In this document: positions 26,901-30,261 of the stretch, piece after piece
Layout: each line of letters opens with the position of its first letter
Position numbering within the stretch: the first letter of the stretch is position 1
Assembly: GCA_046318595.1 (NCBI GenBank)
Contig: JBKCTV010000032.1
Coordinates: forward strand, 1-30,261
Direction of reading: 5' to 3'
Source of the DNA: DAITMV01 sp046318595
GTDB taxonomy: Bacteria > Pseudomonadota > Gammaproteobacteria > Burkholderiales > Burkholderiaceae_B
DNA length: 30,261 nucleotides
Translations under genes and position numbers: made by a program
The notes under the pieces: generated by a model
Told to the model about the DNA's origin: nothing
Seen by the model: the letters and a program-made list of their open reading frames with translations, nothing else
Database searches by the model: none

Positions 26901-29865
26901 GGCCATCGACGACCAGCATTTGCTGGCGCAGCAAACGGTTGGGTTCAATTTTCCAGTCGCCGTTTTCCATACTGGGTGCGCTGACCAGCAATGCGGGGCG
27001 CAGCGTGGGAAGGCATCTTCTGGGTTTGGGATCCGATTGCCCGGGAACATCCGTGTTTGAACCAGGATTAAAGCTGGATGGTTCGGTTTCCATCAAATCG
27101 GTTGACTCTGTTGCTAAACTTTGTGATTCGATACCGAATGTCGGCTCTTCGGCAGACTCAACGCCGTTAATCGTCGTTTCCCGATCTTGCACCGTACGCA
27201 GAAGATCTAGGAGCGTTTGCGTCGTGGGAAGAGTACTACGCGACGCTCGTGTTTGGCGACCCGTGGTGAGATTGCTAAACGCACGGATATACTTGTCGAC
27301 TTCATCTATCAAGCCGTTCCGTCTAAGGCAGTCGAACCACCGGACTTTTATAGTGGGCCGCATGGCCGCACCTTGACTCAGTAAGCCCTCAATCAGCGGC
27401 ACTGCGATTTTTATCAGTTCGACAATAGGAGGCGGGTTGAGTAACAGCCTATTCAAATAACAGGAATACATGTGTGTATTGACCAGTCGAGCAGGCGCTA
27501 GATTGAAGACAGCTTGCGCCTCTTTCCACAAGCTGTGCCTGCCGTAACCGTCGATCAGGGTGTTGTAAGTGACGTTATCCGCCAAACCTTTCCGGCACGC
27601 CTGGTCAAATATCTCGCGCGACTGATCTGGCAGGCCTGCTTTGGCGTAGGCGTCGATCATGGTAGCGTAAGTACATCCATCCGCTAAACCTTTCCGGCAC
27701 GCCGGGTCAAATATCTCGCGCGCCTCATATGGCAGGCCTGCTTTGGCGTAAGCGTCGATCATAGTAGCGTAAGTGACCGCATTGGCTAATTTTTTGCACT
27801 CTTTTTTGTCAAATATCTCGCGCGCGTCATCTGGCAGGCCTGCTTTGCCATAGGCGTCGATCATGGCGTTGTAAGTGACCGTATTGGCTAATTTTTTGCA
27901 CTCTTTTTTGTCAAACATCTCGCGCGCCTTATCTGGCAGGCCTGCCTTGCCGTAGGCGTCGATCATGGTGCTGTAAGTGAACACATCCGCTAACCCTGCT
28001 TTGCACGCCCCGTCAAATTTCTCCTGTGCCTCAGCCAACCGCCCCCCTTTGCAGTAGGCATCGATCATGGTGTTGTAACTAACAACACCCGTTAACCCTT
28101 TTTTGCGCCCTTCGTCAAATATCTCGCGTGCCTTATTTAGCAGGCCTGCTCCGTAGGCGTCGATCATGGTGCTGTAAGTGACGATATCAGCTAACCCTTC
28201 TTTGCACGCTTCGTCAAATATCCTGCGCGCCTCATGCGGCAGACCTGCTTTTCCGTAGGCGGCGATCATGCTGTTGTAAGTGATCGCATCCACTAACTTT
28301 TGTTCGAGCGCTTCATTAAATATCTCGCGCGCCTCATGCGGCAGACCTGCTTTGCCGTAGGCACCGATTATGGTGCTGTAAGTGACAACATTCGCTAATT
28401 TTCTTGTACGCGCTTTATCAAATATCTCGTGCGCCTCATCTGGCAGGCGTGCTCCGTAAACGGCGATCATGGTGTTGTAAGTGAACGAATCAGCCAAAGG
28501 TTTTTCGCCTTCGCACGCTTTTTTAAATATTTCCTCTGCCTGAGCCAACCGATCCGCTTTGCCGCAGGCGGCGATCATGGCGTTGTAAGTGACAACGTTC
28601 GCTAAATCTTTCCGGCACAGATCGTCAAATATCTCCTCTGCCTCAACAAACCGACCCGCCTTGCCGTAGGCATCGATCATGGTGCCGTAAGTAACTACAT
28701 TCACTAGTTTTTTGTCTTTGCACGCTTTTTTAAATATCTCCTCTACCTCAGCCAACCGATTCGCTTTGCTGTAGGCGTCGATCATGCTGTTGTAAGTGAT
28801 CGCATCCACTAGTTTTTTTTCGCGCGCTTCGTCAAATATCTTGCGCGCCTCATCTGGCAGACCTGCTTTGCCGTAGGCACCGATCATGGTGTTGTAAGTG
28901 ACCGCATTCACTAGTTTTTCTTCGCGCGCTTCGTCAAATACCTTGCGCGCCCCATCTGGCCGGTGTGCTTTGCCGTAGGCGTCGATCATGGCATTGTAAG
29001 TTGAAGCATTCGCTAAATTTCTTGTGAAGGCTTCGTCAAATATCTTGCGCGCCTTATCTGGCAGGCCTGCTTTGCAGTAAGCGTCGACCATGGTGTTGTA
29101 AGTGACCGCATTCACTAGTTTTTTTTCGCGCGCTTCGTCAAATATCTTGCGCGCCTCATCTGGCCGGCATGCTTTGCTGTAGCCGTCGATCATGGTGCTG
29201 TAAGTGACAACATTCGCTAAATTTCTTGTGCGCGCTTTGTCAAATATCTCGCGTGCATCTTCGAGCTGACCCGCTTCGTTGTAAGCTTTAATCAGTTGGC
29301 TAAACAACACGGTGACGTCTGAGCGACGATATTTTTTACATAAATCGAGCGATCCTAGCACTCCGAGAAGTATTTCTTCCATATCGGCAAGCGACCAATG
29401 CTTGAAACAATACGAAATGACAGAATGGTGAGGAAGATGCCCTGCGCGCAATTGATTGTCGACATCAACAATTACCTGCTCATATGGTGTTTCTGATAAG
29501 GTGATCCAAGCACCTATTTCAATATTATTTTTGCGGAGTATTTTTTCGAACTGGTTTCGTCTCCAAATATCATCCGGCTGTCGATGTATTTTCTGCTTTT
29601 TCGCTTGAGCTGGATTGAGTTCATGGCCTGCGCTGCGATGGTCGGCTTTGCGTTTGTTACGCGCCAGTTGGATACCCGGCGCCTGAGACGGTAGGCGAGA
29701 GTAACGGTAACCTCCGGCTGGAGACTGTCGGGGAGAGACCAATCGCTCAGGTGCTGTTTGGCGAAGAGAAGAATGACTGCTCGTGTGGCCACCTTGACGC
29801 TGAGCACGAGGAGCATCAGCCGGTTGCGGAGCATTGGAAGCAGAATTTAATGGGGGAATACGCAT
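23989..29865 (-). CDS. Giant PPR-repeat protein with pseudo-SNF2, OTU-like and Josephin-like domains
   Basis: This 1958-residue protein looks like an effector made for a eukaryotic host. Residues 1-110 are Ser/Pro/Gln-rich with basic clusters NKRK (70-73) and KKQK (89-92), resembling a split nuclear signal. Residues 185-796 are 18 PPR repeats of about 34 residues. A disordered linker follows. Residues about 1127-1510 follow the SNF2 helicase order (LLIVCEKSEIERW, the RFN block, ITTIGIGCRASL, QLGIGRVL), but Walker A is replaced by DSYGASKC (1155-1162) and the DEAH box by NATW. About 1583-1775 resembles an OTU protease tail (VHWLVYGGRFIALT) without clear catalytic residues. The C-terminus has a Josephin-like triad: C1794 in ERQEGHLCAIHA, H1914 in SHYVAFRK, D1930 in WVLLDS. 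There are no membrane segments or Sec signal. GC content is lower than in the neighbouring genes, which suggests acquisition. The start has only a weak ribosome site (GGCGG). Confidence 0.85.
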   Translation of the reverse strand: MRIPPLNSASNAPQPADAPRAQRQGGHTSSHSSLRQTAPERLVSPRQSPAGGYRYSRLPSQAPGIQLARNKRKADHRSAGHELNPAQAKKQKIHRQPDDIWRRNQFEKILRKNNIEIGAWITLSETPYEQVIVDVDNQLRAGHLPHHSVISYCFKHWSLADMEEILLGVLGSLDLCKKYRRSDVTVLFSQLIKAYNEAGQLEDAREIFDKARTRNLANVVTYSTMIDGYSKACRPDEARKIFDEAREKKLVNAVTYNTMVDAYCKAGLPDKARKIFDEAFTRNLANASTYNAMIDAYGKAHRPDGARKVFDEAREEKLVNAVTYNTMIGAYGKAGLPDEARKIFDEAREKKLVDAITYNSMIDAYSKANRLAEVEEIFKKACKDKKLVNVVTYGTMIDAYGKAGRFVEAEEIFDDLCRKDLANVVTYNAMIAACGKADRLAQAEEIFKKACEGEKPLADSFTYNTMIAVYGARLPDEAHEIFDKARTRKLANVVTYSTIIGAYGKAGLPHEAREIFNEALEQKLVDAITYNSMIAAYGKAGLPHEARRIFDEACKEGLADIVTYSTMIDAYGAGLLNKAREIFDEGRKKGLTGVVSYNTMIDAYCKGGRLAEAQEKFDGACKAGLADVFTYSTMIDAYGKAGLPDKAREMFDKKECKKLANTVTYNAMIDAYGKAGLPDDAREIFDKKECKKLANAVTYATMIDAYAKAGLPYEAREIFDPACRKGLADGCTYATMIDAYAKAGLPDQSREIFDQACRKGLADNVTYNTLIDGYGRHSLWKEAQAVFNLAPARLVNTHMYSCYLNRLLLNPPPIVELIKIAVPLIEGLLSQGAAMRPTIKVRWFDCLRRNGLIDEVDKYIRAFSNLTTGRQTRASRSTLPTTQTLLDLLRTVQDRETTINGVESAEEPTFGIESQSLATESTDLMETEPSSFNPGSNTDVPGQSDPKPRRCLPTLRPALLVSAPSMENGDWKIEPNRLLRQQMLVVDGHDFGKSELTFNHVEWGRFLRSVALEVLREDYQVTIRLRSPETARKISEPGQRPEARQNADAIDGETALQPQSQEEFERIRTSINNLAHDLTAVGPSIIGDVAKKGILYRSEKPNTECQLPPSLNDSLRDALQTLMAQERWQEQLTYRERHTLHRLVDGGWKQKLLIDSYGASKCQIVSVFLRVLQVARAVEQPLLIVCEKSEIERWQSGLMAMGHAQRSIAVLSGKGGQVLPEEKRVALVSIDSLKQGVGIKNYQETFQGWGDRYAGIVINATWAHQGITDKMIVSKTLAQIFRRAEKMLLPVGTTFDPRAVDSLSSFLECGYGEKHYTFNTQLTPGKLGQLARSMANRLLAHRPLDGHLRVRDRVVRDGALRAQHVQPDLDALGAHEKMVIYVQKLEERASLMAYVREQKKNALIVGYDYRVHANRRRQIDLRFNQHANQAVLITTIGIGCRASLLEGVRRVVFWGAAGAEEMQLGIGRVLTEGPHDDQAEPVIVTRYHVDAQSNTADDFVRRANFVETLTSGVVRSEEPAAPPTSTGLQTARPPARRESPARVMVGSSAPEVRDEVNTQPYELPERFTTPEGLTLFPNGPAVLQTEIDGALKIMLSTIESSISESDYPSGMAAYFCRLLGLDMHVHLKKTDTPQKIRALFADEMSAKNLEKYMTVYRLYERETLSSGRNERQEALTFKKQMANLEAMPSTAKSYLNRLIARNSAGEAVIDTNSPNFMLDVLSRAMNRRIVVYEYDPSDAATGLQKKQEYQSTSRPPSETVHWLVYGGRFIALTEQAPVLSSERFYVERQEGHLCAIHAANAMFGEKVFSVKDFAIHELGLRGRLLAERDDVDDSLLSPAIENIRDHGLMFETTVAVLNAWLQGNGRDVVRQLVYMPGQERDFESQARELDGLQADRMMLQVDRQGEQIVSASSHYVAFRKDHRNRWVLLDSESPGRQPVCKPSDYINECDGNNFSAIY
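27478..29313 (-). repeat. Array of 18 tandem PPR-coding repeats, about 102 bp each
   Basis: Units encode 33-36 residues with consensus TYNTMIDAYGKAGLPDEARE followed by IFDEA and a short tail ending in Asn or Asp. They are highly alike in DNA; the best pairs are neighbours (repeats 14/15 share FDKKECKKLAN, and 16/17 share CRKGLAD), indicating tandem duplication or gene conversion. Unit lengths differ by single codons (33 in repeats 9, 12 and 18; 35 in 6; 36 in 8), never out of frame. This is protein-coding repetition, not a CRISPR array. Confidence 0.93.
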
Positions 29866-29944
29866 AGGCCGCCAGCATCATTGATTTAAACGTTTTGTTG
29901 ATTTTTAGTATCAAAAAGACCGAGAAAAGTTCCTTGCCCCCCAA

Positions 29945-30043
29945 ATGCATCAAGACAGTTTGAAAACAGCAGGCTTTTCAATCGAACAAATTGCTCAAAT
30001 CGCAGCCAAGCAGCATAACGTGGAGGCCATAAAAAATGGCTGA
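29945..30043 (+). pseudogene. Short frame resembling one TAL-effector-like repeat
   Basis: The 32-codon frame contains AGFSIEQIAQIAAKQHNVEAI. Position by position this resembles the first two-thirds of a repeat from TAL-like proteins of fungal-symbiotic Burkholderiales (pattern GFS-x3-I-x2-IA followed by a loop and an AL/AI pair). Only one repeat is visible and the frame then stops, so it could be a fossil or chance. The confidence value reflects this. Confidence 0.2.
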
Positions 30044-30184
30044 AAACCAAACCGCCTTGGGCGAACTGTCGGCCAAGCGTAGAAATGAACTGGCCTCTTC
30101 TATTTCAAGATTTAATTTCTCCTGAATCCGTGGCTCTAGAGGCTCGCACCGCTCCTGAGGGGCAAACCGCATAATTTTTGCGGT

Positions 30185-30261
30185 TCAGGCCCCGGTTGAT
30201 GCCGGCACCGAGAACGGAAACGAGAGGGAAGCGTCGTTTTCCTCGTCCGATAGTCGGCTTT
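30185..30261 (-). CDS. Possible 3' end of an upstream - strand gene
   Basis: Reading leftward from the window edge, one frame is open for 24 codons and ends in SFPFSVPASTGA and TGA at 30185-30187. A stem-loop (30165-30185) follows it directly. The fragment is too short to identify; it may be the tail of a gene lying mostly outside the window. Confidence 0.25.
   Translation of the reverse strand, partial: SRLSDEENDASLSFPFSVPASTGA

Larger units (their letters stand above)
29866..30261. other. Intergenic region upstream of the giant gene
   Basis: No established gene is seen in these 396 bases. It should contain the promoter of the giant - strand gene; an AT-rich stretch with an imperfect TTGAT/ATCAA palindrome lies at about 29893-29916. 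On the + strand a 32-codon frame (29945-30043) overlaps a 29-codon frame (30036-30125) with a fair ribosome site (GGAGG at 30022-30026). A stem-loop AACCGC/GCGGTT spans 30165-30185. A 64-codon - strand frame at 29978-30172 has no supporting evidence. Confidence 0.5.

Noticed and set aside
27478..29313. Regular repeats of about 102 bp that might suggest a CRISPR or satellite array
   Set aside because: The units are translated in one frame without interruption and give clear PPR helices; there are no spacers between them.
29866..30020. Type III regulator box (TTCG-N16-TTCG) upstream of the giant gene
   Set aside because: Only one TTCG arm is present at the tested spacing.
29978..30172. 64-codon - strand frame upstream of the giant gene
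   Set aside because: No ribosome site, no recognised family and unclear composition; not enough to call a gene.

Overview
The window looks like part of a betaproteobacterial (probably Burkholderiales-type) chromosome of moderately high GC. The main support is the contiguous dusB-fis-purH-ruvC block, a gene order typical of that group, and the DctS/DctR-controlled TRAP dicarboxylate transporter. This placement rests on gene content and order only. A very large eukaryote-like protein at the right end suggests that the organism lives in or on a eukaryotic host.

Positions 1-11641 are an anti-phage defence island in which the genes all run on the + strand and mostly overlap by a few bases. It starts inside the specificity gene of a type I restriction-modification system (hsdS) and ends with the motor/nuclease gene hsdR. 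Between them, where the two genes would normally be close together, lie about 7.7 kb of cargo: a Kiwa-like pair (kwaA, kwaB), two autoinhibited Fic proteins, an AbiD/AbiF-like HEPN protein, a predicted nucleotidyltransferase with an unknown 302-aa partner, and an Abi_C-type protein. The cargo is punctuated by three short copies of the hsdR 5' end, one of them fused to a copy of the hsdS 3' end. Both fic genes are preceded by the same 114-bp cassette with tandem palindromes. These scars show repeated insertion or recombination at one spot.

Positions 11701-17059 are housekeeping: tRNA dihydrouridine synthase, Fis, bifunctional purine biosynthesis PurH, RuvC resolvase and a RhlE-type DEAD-box helicase with its own promoter and long leader. 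Positions 17257-23000 hold a complete C4-dicarboxylate uptake unit: the two-component system dctS-dctR on the - strand, divergent from dctP-dctQ-dctM, with a perfect palindrome between the two units and a strong terminator after dctM. A small unknown gene and yaeQ follow.

Positions 23989-29865 (- strand) encode a 1958-residue protein: a disordered N-terminus with nuclear-localisation-like basic clusters, 18 tandem pentatricopeptide (PPR) repeats, a SNF2-type helicase region whose ATPase motifs are degraded, an OTU-like region lacking recognisable catalytic residues, and a C-terminal Josephin-like deubiquitinase domain with an apparently intact Cys-His-Asp triad. It looks like a host-directed effector that couples programmable RNA binding with ubiquitin removal, and is the most unusual object here. 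The last 400 bases hold only small unexplained reading frames and the possible tail of another gene.
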